Assembly (NCBI RefSeq): GCF_000473325.1
Contig: NZ_KI421513.1
Coordinates: 1,435,217-1,499,216 of the forward strand
Direction: 5' to 3'
Origin: Leisingera caerulea DSM 24564
Lineage (GTDB): Bacteria > Pseudomonadota > Alphaproteobacteria > Rhodobacterales > Rhodobacteraceae
Length of the DNA: 64,000 nucleotides
The position numbers and the translations under genes are program-made. Shown here in pieces: positions 55,826 through 64,000 of this stretch. How positions within the stretch are numbered: the first letter of the stretch is position 1; every line of letters begins with the position of its first letter. The notes under the pieces are model-generated. The model had not been told where the DNA came from. It ran no database searches and saw nothing but the letters and a program-made list of their open reading frames with translations.

Positions 55826-56722
55826 ATGGCTGAAATCACGCTTCTGGATGGCTCGATCGGGCAGGAGGTTGTCAAGCGCTCCGGTGACAGGGCAACGCCC
55901 CTGTGGTCAACCTCGGTGATGATCGACAGGCCGGATGTGGTGGGCGGGATTCACGCCGACTACTTTGCCGCCGGCGCCACCATTGCCACCACAAATACCT
56001 ATGCCGTGCTGCGTGACCGTCTGGTGCGCGCAGGTATCGAAGACCATTTCGAAGAGCTGCTGGAAAAAGCCGCGGCACAGGCGGCGGCGGCCCGGGATGC
56101 GCATGGCTCAGGCCGCATCGCTGCCGCGCTGGGCCCGCTGATTGCTTCCTACCGCCCGGACATTTGCCCGCCGCAGGACGAAGCGAAACAGGTATATGCC
56201 GAGCTGGTCACGCTGCTGGAGCCGAAGGCGGATCTCTTCCTGATTGAGACGGTCTCCTCGCTGGAGCATGCCAAAGGCGCGCTTCTGGGCTGTTCTGACA
56301 CTGATAAGCCCGTCTGGCTGTCCGCTTCCGTCAATGACGAGGATGGCACCCTGCTGCGCTCTGGCGAACCGCTTTCGGCGCTTGCGCAGGTCGTCGGGGA
56401 GTACCAGCCCGATGCGGTTCTGCTTAACTGTTCCCGTCCGGAGGTGATCGGCGACGGGCTGAACATCGTGAGGAACTTCGGCAAGCCGTTCGGGGCCTAT
56501 GCCAATGGCTTTACCCGTATTTCCGAAGGCTTTCTGAAGGATGCGCCGACCGTGGACGCCTTGGAGCAGCGCCAGGATCTGGACCCCAAGGCCTACGCGG
56601 AATTTGCGATGGGCTGGGTGGCCCAGGGCGCCACCATCGTCGGCGGCTGCTGTGAAGTCGGCCCGGACCACATTGCCGAACTGGCCCGCCAGCTGCGTGC
56701 TGCCGGGCATCGGATCGTCTGA
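55826..56722 (+). CDS. Homocysteine S-methyltransferase family protein (betaine-type candidate)
   Basis: This 298-aa TIM-barrel methyltransferase has the three zinc thiols C202 (LLNCSRPE) and C275/C276 (GGCCEVGP) that activate homocysteine. The N-terminal LLDGSIGQE is also typical. Donors in the family are betaine, S-methylmethionine or other methyl compounds. Flanking DMGDH-like genes and a GbdR-like regulator favour betaine (yielding dimethylglycine). AAGGA precedes the ATG at 55826. The longer open frame upstream overlaps the DMGDH 3' end and is not used. Confidence 0.9.
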   Translation: MAEITLLDGSIGQEVVKRSGDRATPLWSTSVMIDRPDVVGGIHADYFAAGATIATTNTYAVLRDRLVRAGIEDHFEELLEKAAAQAAAARDAHGSGRIAAALGPLIASYRPDICPPQDEAKQVYAELVTLLEPKADLFLIETVSSLEHAKGALLGCSDTDKPVWLSASVNDEDGTLLRSGEPLSALAQVVGEYQPDAVLLNCSRPEVIGDGLNIVRNFGKPFGAYANGFTRISEGFLKDAPTVDALEQRQDLDPKAYAEFAMGWVAQGATIVGGCCEVGPDHIAELARQLRAAGHRIV

Positions 56723-56760
56723 CACTGTCTGACATCGTCTGCCCAGGGGAGGGGATCAGC

Positions 56761-57774
56761 ATGGCAATTCCGGAAAAATCCAAAGCAGCCGACCCTGCCC
56801 GGGTCTGGACCATCGACATCATCGTCACCGAAGGCTTTGTCTTGGTCGAAATGTCGGCAATCCTCGAGGTGCTGCGGATCGCCAACCGGGTGCTGGCCCA
56901 GCCGCCGTTCAAATGGACGGTGCGCTCGCTGCAGGGCGGACGCGTCGGCTGCCGGGCGGGCCTCAGCCTCGATACCGAACCTTTTGCGGTCAAGCCTGAC
57001 GCGGATTACGCCTTTTTCCTTGGCAACTCCGACCCGGACCACCCGGGTCTCAGCTTGGGCCGGGTGATTTCCAGCTACACCTGCCGCGGCATCAAGGTCT
57101 ACCTGCTGGCGGAGGCTGCGGCCCGCTATATCCGCGACCAGGGCGGCGCGTCCGGGCGGCTGACCACCCACTGGGAAAACTCCGCCTTGCTGCGCGAACG
57201 CATGGGGCTGAACGATTCCAGCCACGCGCTGGCCAGCGAGGACGGGATGGTGGTGACCTGCGCCGGCATGGGCTCCACTGTCGACATTGCGCTGGAACTC
57301 GTCGGGCGGCTGACCTCTGCCGCGGCGCAGATGACCGTGGCCAACATCATGCTGCACGAACAAGTGCGCGACTTCTCCTCGCTGCAGCCCTTCGCCGGCG
57401 CCAAGCCGACGATCACCGGCGACAGCGACCTGGACCACTGCATCCGCATCATGCAGGACAACATCGAAGAACCGGTGCCAATCAGCGAAATTGTTGCCGA
57501 GCTTGGCATTTCCACCCGCTCGCTGGAGCGCAAGTTCAAGACCTTCCTCGGCACCACTCCCAACGGCTTTTACCGGGAAATGCGCCTGTCCAAGGCCAAC
57601 AACCTCTTGCTCAACACCACCATGAGCGTGCGGGAAATCGGCCTCGCCTGCGGGTTTCCGAACGGGTTTTCCAGTCTCTACAAAAGCTTCTTCGGCATCA
57701 CCCCCTTTGCCCTGCGCAAGCGCCGCAGACTGGGCGAGGACGGATCGGAAAATATCCTCACAGCCGGAGAATAG
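56761..57774 (+). CDS. GlxA-family AraC transcriptional regulator (GbdR-like)
   Basis: This 337-aa protein has a DJ-1/PfpI (class I glutamine amidotransferase-like) sensor domain (about 18-205) and two AraC helix-turn-helix units (about 228-325), including ISTRSLERKFKTFLG and VREIGLACGFPNGFSSLYK. Pseudomonas GbdR, of this architecture, responds to betaine and dimethylglycine. Its place between the methyltransferase gene and a DMGDH-like gene suggests the same signal here. GGGGAGGGGATC precedes the ATG, and it lies 38 nt after the methyltransferase stop. Confidence 0.92.
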   Translation: MAIPEKSKAADPARVWTIDIIVTEGFVLVEMSAILEVLRIANRVLAQPPFKWTVRSLQGGRVGCRAGLSLDTEPFAVKPDADYAFFLGNSDPDHPGLSLGRVISSYTCRGIKVYLLAEAAARYIRDQGGASGRLTTHWENSALLRERMGLNDSSHALASEDGMVVTCAGMGSTVDIALELVGRLTSAAAQMTVANIMLHEQVRDFSSLQPFAGAKPTITGDSDLDHCIRIMQDNIEEPVPISEIVAELGISTRSLERKFKTFLGTTPNGFYREMRLSKANNLLLNTTMSVREIGLACGFPNGFSSLYKSFFGITPFALRKRRRLGEDGSENILTAGE

Positions 57775-57857
57775 CCTGGGGAGTCTGACGTTTTTGATGC
57801 ATTTTGCGCCGCCTGCCCGTGATAAATGAGGCCGGACACTGAATGTGGAGCGATGAC

Positions 57858-60308
57858 ATGAGCGATCTTCCCAACAAGGCCCGCGTGGTCATTATCGGCG
57901 GCGGCGTGATCGGCTGCTCGGTGGCCTATCACCTGACCAAGCTCGGCTGGAAAGATGTCGTGCTGCTGGAGCGCAAGCAGCTGACCTCCGGCACCACCTG
58001 GCACGCCGCGGGCCTGATCGCCCAGCTGCGCGCCACCGCCAACATGACCAAGCTGGCGAAGTACAGCCAGGAACTTTATGGCTCGCTGGAAACGGAAACC
58101 GGTGTCGCCACCGGCTTCAAGCGCTGCGGCTCGATCACCGTTGCCCTGAGCGAAGAGCGCAAGGAAGAGATCTTCCGCCAGGCAGCAATGGCGCGCGCGT
58201 TCGGTGTCGAGGTTGAGGAAATCTCCCCCGAGGAAGTCAAAGCCCGCTACGAGCACCTGAATGTGGGCGACGTGACCGCAGGCGTGTGGCTGCCCAAGGA
58301 CGGGCAGGGCGACCCGGCCAACATCGCGCTGGCCCTGGCCAAAGGCGCCCGCCAGCGCGGCGCATTGGTCAAGGAACGCATCAAGGTCACCGGCATCTCC
58401 AAGGACGGCCGCCGCGTCACCGGCGTCGACTGGGCCAGCGATGACGGCCAGTCGCAGGGTCATATCGAGGCCGACATGGTGGTGAACTGCGCGGGTATGT
58501 GGGGCCACGAGGTCGGCCGCATGGCGGGCGTCAACGTCCCGCTTCATGCTTGCGAACACTTCTATATCGTCACCGAAGGGATCACGGGCCTCACCCAGAT
58601 GCCGGTGCTGCGCGTCCCGGATGAATGCGCCTATTACAAGGAAGACGCGGGCAAGATCCTGCTGGGTGCGTTTGAGCCGAACGCCAAGCCCTGGGCGATG
58701 AACGGCATTCCCGACAGCTTCGAATTCGATCAGCTGCCCGAGGACTTCGACCATTTCGAGCCGATCCTGGAAGCGGCCTGCAACCGGATGCCGATGCTGG
58801 CAGAGGCGGGTATCCACACGTTCTTCAACGGCCCCGAGTCCTTTACCCCGGATGACGCATACCACCTCGGCTTGGCGCCGGAGATGGACAACTTCTGGGT
58901 CGCGGCAGGCTTCAACTCGATCGGTATCCAGTCGGCCGGCGGCGCTGGCATGGCCTTGGCGCAGTGGATGGAAGACGGCCAGAAGCCGTTTGACCTCGGT
59001 GACGTGGACATCTCCCGCATGCACCCCTTCCAGGGCAACAAGCACTACCTGTTCGAGCGCTCCAAAGAGACTCTGGGCCTCCTCTACGCCGACCACTTCC
59101 CCTACCGCCAGAAGGCCACCGCCCGCGGCGTGCGCCGCACTCCGTTCCACCATCACCTGCTGGAGCAGGGCGCTGTGATGGGCGAAATCGGCGGCTGGGA
59201 GCGCGCCAACTGGTTTGCCAATGAGGGGCAGGAGCGCGAATACCAGTACAGCTGGAAGCGCCAGAACTGGTTTGAGAACTCCGCCGCCGAACACCGCGCC
59301 GTGCGGGAAAATATCGGCATGTACGACATGTCCTCATTCGGCAAGATCCGCGTCGAAGGTCCGGATGCCGAGAAATTCCTGAACTACATCTGCGGTGCCA
59401 ATGTCTCCGTTCCCGCGGGCAAGATCGTCTACACCCAGTTCCTGAACCCCCGCGGCGGGATCGAGGCGGATGTGACCGTCACCCGCCTGAGCGAGACCGC
59501 CTATCTGGTGGTGACCCCGGCAGTGACCCGCTTGGCCGACCAGACCTGGATGATGCGCCACGCGGGCGACCACCGCGTGGTGATCACCGATGTGACCGCA
59601 GGCGAGGGCGTGCTGGCGGTGATGGGGCCGAATGCGCGCAAGCTGCTGCAGAAGGTCTCGCCAAACGACTTCTCCAACGAGGTGAACCCCTTTGGCACCG
59701 CGCAAGAGATCGAACTGGGCATGGGTCTCGCCCGTGTGCACCGGGTGACCTACGTGGGTGAACTGGGCTGGGAGATCTATGTCGGCGCCGACATGGCGGG
59801 CCACGCTTTCGAAACCTTGTGGGAAGCGGGCCAGGACATGGGCCTCAAGCTCTGCGGCATGCACATGATGGACAGCTGCAGGATCGAGAAGGGGTTCCGC
59901 CACTTCGGCCACGACATCACCTGCGAGGACAATGTGATCGACGCGGGCCTGGGCTTTGCGGTTGCCACCGGCAAGGACGATTTCATCGGCAAAGCTGCGG
60001 TGCTGGAACGCAAGGAAACCGGTCCCAAAAACCGCATGGTCCAGTTCAAGCTGACCGACCCCGAGCCGCTCTTGTTCCATAATGAGCCGATCATCCGCGA
60101 CGGCGAATACGTGGGCTACCTCAGCTCCGGCAACTACGGCCACACGCTGGGCGGTGCCATCGGCATGGGTTATGTGCCGTGCGAAAGCGAAAGCACCGCG
60201 GATGTTCTGCGCTCCACCTACGAGATCGACGTCTGCGGGGTGAAGGTGAGGGCCGAGGCCTCGCTGAAGCCGATGTACGATCCGAAATCGGAGCGGGTGA
60301 AGGCCTAA
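57858..60308 (+). CDS. Dimethylglycine/sarcosine dehydrogenase-like flavoprotein with GcvT domain (copy 2)
   Basis: This 816-aa protein is a paralogue of the gene at 53253 with the same domain order: FAD domain, connector, GcvT. The covalent-FAD candidate is H49 in TTWHAAGLIAQ, closer to known dimethylglycine dehydrogenases than copy 1. Late motifs in the folate domain include GELGWEIYVG and DSCRIEKGFRHFG. I prefer the ATG at 57858 (family N-terminus MSDLPNKARVV), with GGAGCG upstream, to an ATG five codons earlier. Likely demethylates dimethylglycine to sarcosine. Confidence 0.93.
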   Translation: MSDLPNKARVVIIGGGVIGCSVAYHLTKLGWKDVVLLERKQLTSGTTWHAAGLIAQLRATANMTKLAKYSQELYGSLETETGVATGFKRCGSITVALSEERKEEIFRQAAMARAFGVEVEEISPEEVKARYEHLNVGDVTAGVWLPKDGQGDPANIALALAKGARQRGALVKERIKVTGISKDGRRVTGVDWASDDGQSQGHIEADMVVNCAGMWGHEVGRMAGVNVPLHACEHFYIVTEGITGLTQMPVLRVPDECAYYKEDAGKILLGAFEPNAKPWAMNGIPDSFEFDQLPEDFDHFEPILEAACNRMPMLAEAGIHTFFNGPESFTPDDAYHLGLAPEMDNFWVAAGFNSIGIQSAGGAGMALAQWMEDGQKPFDLGDVDISRMHPFQGNKHYLFERSKETLGLLYADHFPYRQKATARGVRRTPFHHHLLEQGAVMGEIGGWERANWFANEGQEREYQYSWKRQNWFENSAAEHRAVRENIGMYDMSSFGKIRVEGPDAEKFLNYICGANVSVPAGKIVYTQFLNPRGGIEADVTVTRLSETAYLVVTPAVTRLADQTWMMRHAGDHRVVITDVTAGEGVLAVMGPNARKLLQKVSPNDFSNEVNPFGTAQEIELGMGLARVHRVTYVGELGWEIYVGADMAGHAFETLWEAGQDMGLKLCGMHMMDSCRIEKGFRHFGHDITCEDNVIDAGLGFAVATGKDDFIGKAAVLERKETGPKNRMVQFKLTDPEPLLFHNEPIIRDGEYVGYLSSGNYGHTLGGAIGMGYVPCESESTADVLRSTYEIDVCGVKVRAEASLKPMYDPKSERVKA

Positions 60309-60566
60309 GCCCTCTCCAGTCGTTTCACCTGCCCGTATCACGCCCCGGCCCCAGCGCTGGGGCGTACTTCATTCCGTGCCCCGGCAAGGACAGTTTCGGG
60401 TTCCGGTGCAACGTTTCCACCGGTTTCGCAGCCAAGCCGCCCGCCGCCTCTTGACCCCGCCGGAAATCCCTTGGAGAAATCCATAAAAAGCCTTGTGCGG
60501 CAGGGGTAAACAGGTAGGTTGCTTGTCCCGGCACCAGACACGGGCCTGACGAAGAGGATTTGGGAC

Positions 60567-61685
60567 ATGAAGATCAGCATCGAACGCGGCACGCTTCTCA
60601 AGGCTGTGGCTCAGGCGCAGTCTGTGGTCGAGCGCCGCAACACCATTCCGATCCTGGCGAATGTGCTGATCGAAGCCGAGGGCGACAGCGTCCAGTTCCG
60701 CGCCACCGATCTGGATATCGAGGTGGTCGACAAAGCCCCCGCCCAGGTGGAGCGCGCCGGGGCCACCACCGTCGCCGCCACCACCTTGCACGAGATCGTC
60801 CGCAAGCTGCCCGACGGCGCGCTGGTCACCCTGACCGCTGATGCCGCAACCGGGCGTCTGACCGTTGAGGCCGGGCGCTCCAACTTCTCGCTGGCGACCC
60901 TGCCGCGCGAGGATTTCCCGGTGATGGCCTCGTCCGAGTACCACTCGAACTTCGCCGCTAAGGCCGCGGTGCTGCGCCGCCTGTTTGACAAGTCGAAATT
61001 CGCGATCTCTACCGAGGAGACCCGCTATTACCTGAACGGTGTCTATCTGCATGTGTCATCGGGCGATGGCGGCAAAGTTCTGCGCGCCGTGGCCACCGAC
61101 GGCCACCGCCTGGCCCGCATCGACGCCGAGCTGCCGCTGGGGGCTGAGGACATGCCGGGCGTGATTGTGCCGCGCAAGACCGTTGGCGAGCTGCGTAAGC
61201 TGCTGGATGATGATGACATGGACATCGCCGTGTCTGTCTCGGAAACCAAGGTGCGCTTTGCCACCCCGAACATCACCCTGACCTCCAAGGTGATCGACGG
61301 AACCTTCCCCGACTACACCCGCGTGATCCCGGCCGGCAACACCCGCCGCCTGGAAGTGGACGCCGCCGAGTTCGCCCAAGCCGTTGACCGGGTTGCGACC
61401 GTGTCCTCCGAACGCTCCCGTGCGGTGAAGCTGCAGCTGGAAGAGGACCGGCTGATCCTGTCGGTCAATGCGCCCGACAGCGGTGCCGCCGAGGAAGAGC
61501 TGGCGGTTGCCTATAACGACGAGCGGCTGGAAATCGGCTTTAACGCCAAATACCTGCTGGAGATCGCCAACCAGGTGGACCGCGAAAACGCCGTGTTCAT
61601 GTTCAACTCCTCCGGGGATCCGACCCTGATGCGCGAAGGCAACGACGAAAGCGCCGTTTACGTCGTGATGCCGATGCGGGTCTGA
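60567..61685 (+). CDS. dnaN: DNA polymerase III beta sliding clamp
   Basis: This 372-aa clamp has three repeated beta-clamp domains, starting MKISIERGTLLKAV and ending YVVMPMRV, both typical. It encircles DNA to hold polymerase III. The ATG at 60567 gives the standard length; an upstream in-frame start adds 16 unlikely residues. The 258-nt gap before it (60309-60566) contains no gene, and I found no DnaA-box cluster there. It is followed by recF in the usual order, but dnaA is not in this window. Confidence 0.97.
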   Translation: MKISIERGTLLKAVAQAQSVVERRNTIPILANVLIEAEGDSVQFRATDLDIEVVDKAPAQVERAGATTVAATTLHEIVRKLPDGALVTLTADAATGRLTVEAGRSNFSLATLPREDFPVMASSEYHSNFAAKAAVLRRLFDKSKFAISTEETRYYLNGVYLHVSSGDGGKVLRAVATDGHRLARIDAELPLGAEDMPGVIVPRKTVGELRKLLDDDDMDIAVSVSETKVRFATPNITLTSKVIDGTFPDYTRVIPAGNTRRLEVDAAEFAQAVDRVATVSSERSRAVKLQLEEDRLILSVNAPDSGAAEEELAVAYNDERLEIGFNAKYLLEIANQVDRENAVFMFNSSGDPTLMREGNDESAVYVVMPMRV

Positions 61686-61782
61686 AGCGCCTGACGGCGC
61701 TGCCTCCCCTCTCGGCGGCAAAGCCGCCTGCCGGGCAGGGGGACGCGGGTATTTTTAGAAAAATGAAAAGGGAGCGCGCCTC

Positions 61783-62880
61783 GTGCTGGCCCTGACTGCC
61801 TTGACCCTGTCCCATTTCCGCTCGCATTTGCGGGCGGAATTGCGTTTGGACGGGCGTCCGGTGGCGATCTACGGGGACAACGGGGCGGGCAAGACCAACA
61901 TCCTGGAGGCGGTGTCGCTGTTTTCGCCGGGCCGCGGTTTGCGCCGCGCCAGCGCTGCGGAGATGGCGCGCCAGCCCGAAGCGCTGGGCTGGAAACTGAG
62001 GGGAGAGCTGCGGGCGCCTTCGCAGGCTTATGAAGTCGAAACCTGGTCCGAGGGCGGCACCGCCCGGCAGGTGAAGATCGACAACAAATCCGCCAGCCAG
62101 CTGGCGCTGGGTCAGGTGGCGCGGGTGGTCTGGCTGATCCCGGCGATGGACCGGCTGTGGATCGAGGCGGCGGAAGGGCGGCGGCGGTTCCTAGACCGGA
62201 TCGCGCTGAGTTTCGAGCCCGGCCATGCCGAGGCCTCGCTGGCCTATGAGAAAGCGATGCGCGAGCGCAACCGGCTGTTGAAGGAGCAGGTGCGCGATGC
62301 GGCCTGGTACCGGGTGCTGGAGGACCGCATGGCCGCCGCCGGGCACCGGATCCACGCCGCGCGGGTGCAGGCGGTGGATCTGCTGCAAGTGGCGCAGGCT
62401 GAGGCGGAAACCGCCTTTCCCGCGGCTGAGCTGGAATTGCTGCAGTCCGAAGGCAGCATGCCTGCGACAGAAGATGATTTCCGCGAGGCGCTGCAGGAAA
62501 GCCGGTTCCGGGATCTCGCGGCAGGCCGCACCCTGGTGGGGCCGCACCGCACCGACCTGATCGGCACTTACCGGGCCAAGGGCATCCCGGCCAAGGATTG
62601 CTCCACCGGCGAGCAAAAGGCGCTGCTGGTGTCCTTGATCCTGGCCAATGCAAGGGCGCTGGCGCAGCGCGAGGGCGCGCCGCCGATCCTGCTGCTGGAC
62701 GAGGTGGCCGCGCATCTGGATGCAGGCCGCCGGGCCGCGCTGTATGACGAGATCTGCGCGCTGGGCACCCAGGCCTGGATGACCGGCACCGGGCCGGAGC
62801 TGTTTGCCGAACTGGAGGGCCGTGCCCAAGTGCTGGAAGTCTCGGACAGCGGCGGCACGTCGGAGGTTTTGCAAAAATGA
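61783..62880 (+). CDS. recF: DNA replication and repair protein RecF
   Basis: This 365-aa SMC-like ATPase has Walker A GDNGAGKTN at 31-39, signature STGEQKALLVSLILA and Walker B PPILLLDEVAAHLD. It helps load RecA at single-strand gaps with RecO and RecR. Translation begins at GTG 61783 with GGGAG upstream. The 97-nt gap after dnaN has a GGCGGC-AAA-GCCGCC hairpin without a T-tail. Its stop overlaps the ATG of the LysE-family gene. Confidence 0.96.
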   Translation: MLALTALTLSHFRSHLRAELRLDGRPVAIYGDNGAGKTNILEAVSLFSPGRGLRRASAAEMARQPEALGWKLRGELRAPSQAYEVETWSEGGTARQVKIDNKSASQLALGQVARVVWLIPAMDRLWIEAAEGRRRFLDRIALSFEPGHAEASLAYEKAMRERNRLLKEQVRDAAWYRVLEDRMAAAGHRIHAARVQAVDLLQVAQAEAETAFPAAELELLQSEGSMPATEDDFREALQESRFRDLAAGRTLVGPHRTDLIGTYRAKGIPAKDCSTGEQKALLVSLILANARALAQREGAPPILLLDEVAAHLDAGRRAALYDEICALGTQAWMTGTGPELFAELEGRAQVLEVSDSGGTSEVLQK

Positions 62881-63497
62881 CTGTCTCTGCCTGGGATCTG
62901 ACCCTCTATGCGGGGGCGCTGCTGATCCTGTTCTTGACCCCTGGCCCGGTTTGGTTGGCGCTGATGGCGCGGTCGGTCTCGGGCGGATTTCAAGCGGCCT
63001 GGCCGCTGGCGCTGGGCGTGGCTTGCGGCGATATCCTGTGGCCGCTGATCGCCGTTGCGGGCATGTCCTGGGTGGTGTCCGAGTTCACCGGCATCATGAC
63101 CGTTTTGCGCTGGGTGGCCTGCCTGATGTTTCTCGGCATGGGGTATCTGCTGATCCGCCATGCCGGCGACGCAGTGGAGGAAAACCGGGCCCTGACCCGC
63201 CCAGGGATCTGGGCCGGGTTCATGGCCGGGATTGCCGCGATCCTGGGAAACCCCAAGGCGATCCTGTTCTATATGGGCGTTCTGCCGGGGTTCTTTGACC
63301 TGTCGGGCACCTCCTGGCCGGATGTGGCCGCCATCGTGGCGCTGTCCTTTGTGATCCCGCTGACCGGCAACCTGGCGCTGGCGGGCATGGTGCACCGGGT
63401 GCGGCGTGCAATCACCTCGGCGCGGATCCGGCGGCGCATCAACCTGGTGTCGGGCGGGCTGCTGATCGGTGTGGGGCTGGTGATCCCCTTCACCTGA
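62877..63497 (+). CDS. LysE/RhtB-family exporter
   Basis: This 206-aa integral membrane protein has about six hydrophobic helices and opens with a LysE motif (LFLTPGPVWLALMARS), with GNPKAILFYMG in the middle. Such proteins export amino acids or related metabolites. The ATG overlaps the recF stop (ATGA), so it is translationally coupled although functionally unrelated. Substrate unknown. It converges on the TetR gene with a 9-nt gap. Confidence 0.92.
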   Translation: MTVSAWDLTLYAGALLILFLTPGPVWLALMARSVSGGFQAAWPLALGVACGDILWPLIAVAGMSWVVSEFTGIMTVLRWVACLMFLGMGYLLIRHAGDAVEENRALTRPGIWAGFMAGIAAILGNPKAILFYMGVLPGFFDLSGTSWPDVAAIVALSFVIPLTGNLALAGMVHRVRRAITSARIRRRINLVSGGLLIGVGLVIPFT

Positions 63498-63506
63498 GCG
63501 CCGGCC

Positions 63507-64000
63507 CTACCCGGGCGGCTGCAGCCAGGCCTGCAGATAGGGTGCAAGCGCCTGGGCGGGCGAAGCGTCATTCGCGTGCTCGGCGCAAAACCACACCCCC
63601 AGCACATGGTTGAGAAAGCCCTGGATGCCTTCTGCCAGCAGTTCCGGCGGCTGGTCCTTGCGGGCCTTGCCCGCTGCCTGCAGCGTTTGCAGCCAGCCTG
63701 TCAGCAAGGTTACTTGGCGGATAAAGCTTGCCGCCACCACTTCGTCCGGTTCCGCTGCCGTGGTGCCTGAATAGCGCAGCAGCAGATCAAAGATCACGCG
63801 GTCCTGCGCAACGTAATCGAGATGCGGAGCCAGCCGGGCGGTGAGGGCGGCAACGTCCGAAGGGGTGCCGCCGGCTTCCATTGCGTCCAGCAGGCGCGTC
63901 ACCTCTTCTCCGATCAGCACCGCCAGCAGCCCGTCCTTGTCCTTGAAGTGGGAGAACAGGGTGCCCTTGGCCACGCCGGCGCGGGCCACCACATCCTCCA
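63507..64000 (-). CDS. TetR-family transcriptional regulator (5' end outside window)
   Basis: About 164 C-terminal residues are present. The recognition part of the TetR helix-turn-helix is visible at the window edge (VVARAGVAKGTLFSHFKDKDGLL), read here as VARAGVAKGTLFSHF then KDKDGLL, followed by an all-helical ligand-binding domain. The frame runs open off the window, so the first helices are missing. It could regulate a neighbouring gene beyond the edge or the lysE-like exporter. Confidence 0.9.
   Translation of the reverse strand, partial: EDVVARAGVAKGTLFSHFKDKDGLLAVLIGEEVTRLLDAMEAGGTPSDVAALTARLAPHLDYVAQDRVIFDLLLRYSGTTAAEPDEVVAASFIRQVTLLTGWLQTLQAAGKARKDQPPELLAEGIQGFLNHVLGVWFCAEHANDASPAQALAPYLQAWLQPPG

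Noticed and set aside
60309..60566. Replication origin near dnaN/recF
   Set aside because: No cluster of DnaA boxes or A/T-rich unwinding region is seen and dnaA is not nearby. In this group dnaN-recF is often separate from oriC.
61711..61735. Terminator between dnaN and recF
   Set aside because: GGCGGC-AAA-GCCGCC can pair, but there is no T-tract, and recF is normally expressed from the dnaN transcript.

Overview
The window reads as a chromosomal segment of a GC-rich alphaproteobacterium, most likely a marine Rhodobacterales (Roseobacter group) organism. The case rests on the CcrM GANTC methyltransferase, the LpxK, LptE and LolA envelope genes, DUF2125, DUF3576 and DciA-like (DUF721) proteins, FtsK, HspQ and paired dimethylglycine dehydrogenase-like (GcvT-fused) flavoproteins. 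This is inferred from gene families; no species can be named. I saw no tRNA, rRNA, CRISPR array, prophage or transposase gene.

Layout. 1-3.5 kb: the 3' tip of an unknown gene, then a fused alpha/beta 2-oxoacid dehydrogenase E1 translationally coupled to an acyltransferase. 3.7-7.1 kb: a minus-strand signalling operon (small secreted cysteine protein, membrane-anchored winged-helix regulator, DUF427-adenylate cyclase fusion) divergent from a secreted His-rich protein. 7.2-14.2 kb: rnhB, ccrM, a six-TM adenylate cyclase, an AlkB-type hydroxylase, mutY, dciA-like and a DsbA-like oxidoreductase. 14.2-18.7 kb: minus-strand pmbA/tldD-like, IMPase-like, divergent waaA-like and lpxK genes. 18.8-24.6 kb: DUF2125, a coupled SDR/crotonase-like/VOC trio, HNH, a flavoprotein and a GST. 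24.7-29.4 kb: DUF3576, leuS, lptE and holA. 29.6-34 kb: porin, yggS, L,D-transpeptidase, ribA and an OmpR-family regulator. 34-41.5 kb: xth, thioredoxin-TPR, LON-domain and Trm112 genes, a UbiH-like hydroxylase, an amidase and a DapC-like aminotransferase. 41.6-49 kb: ftsK, lolA, a lytic transglycosylase, an AEC permease, hspQ and a gamma-glutamyltransferase. 49.4-52 kb: an RsbW/RsbV-like pair, a thiolase and fRMsr. 52.2-60.3 kb: a probable betaine/methylamine demethylation region. 60.5-64 kb: dnaN, recF, lysE and the start of a TetR regulator.

The most cohesive pathway block is 52.2-60.3 kb. An XRE-cupin regulator sits behind two equal-length 27-nt palindromes and leads a GFA-family protein and a DMGDH-like enzyme. 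Next come a homocysteine S-methyltransferase, a GlxA/GbdR-type AraC regulator and a second DMGDH-like enzyme. Together they fit betaine to dimethylglycine to sarcosine demethylation, with one-carbon units passed to folate or handled as formaldehyde.

The most novel-looking non-coding signal is a family of three GC-rich, nested-palindrome elements (about 35.0, 37.2 and 45.3 kb). Each has the same order of GCTCCCGC-type ends, a TTGGGCC/GGCCCAA inner pair and two tetraloop hairpins, and each sits at the 3' ends of convergent genes. One abuts a frameshifted DUF6653-like gene remnant.
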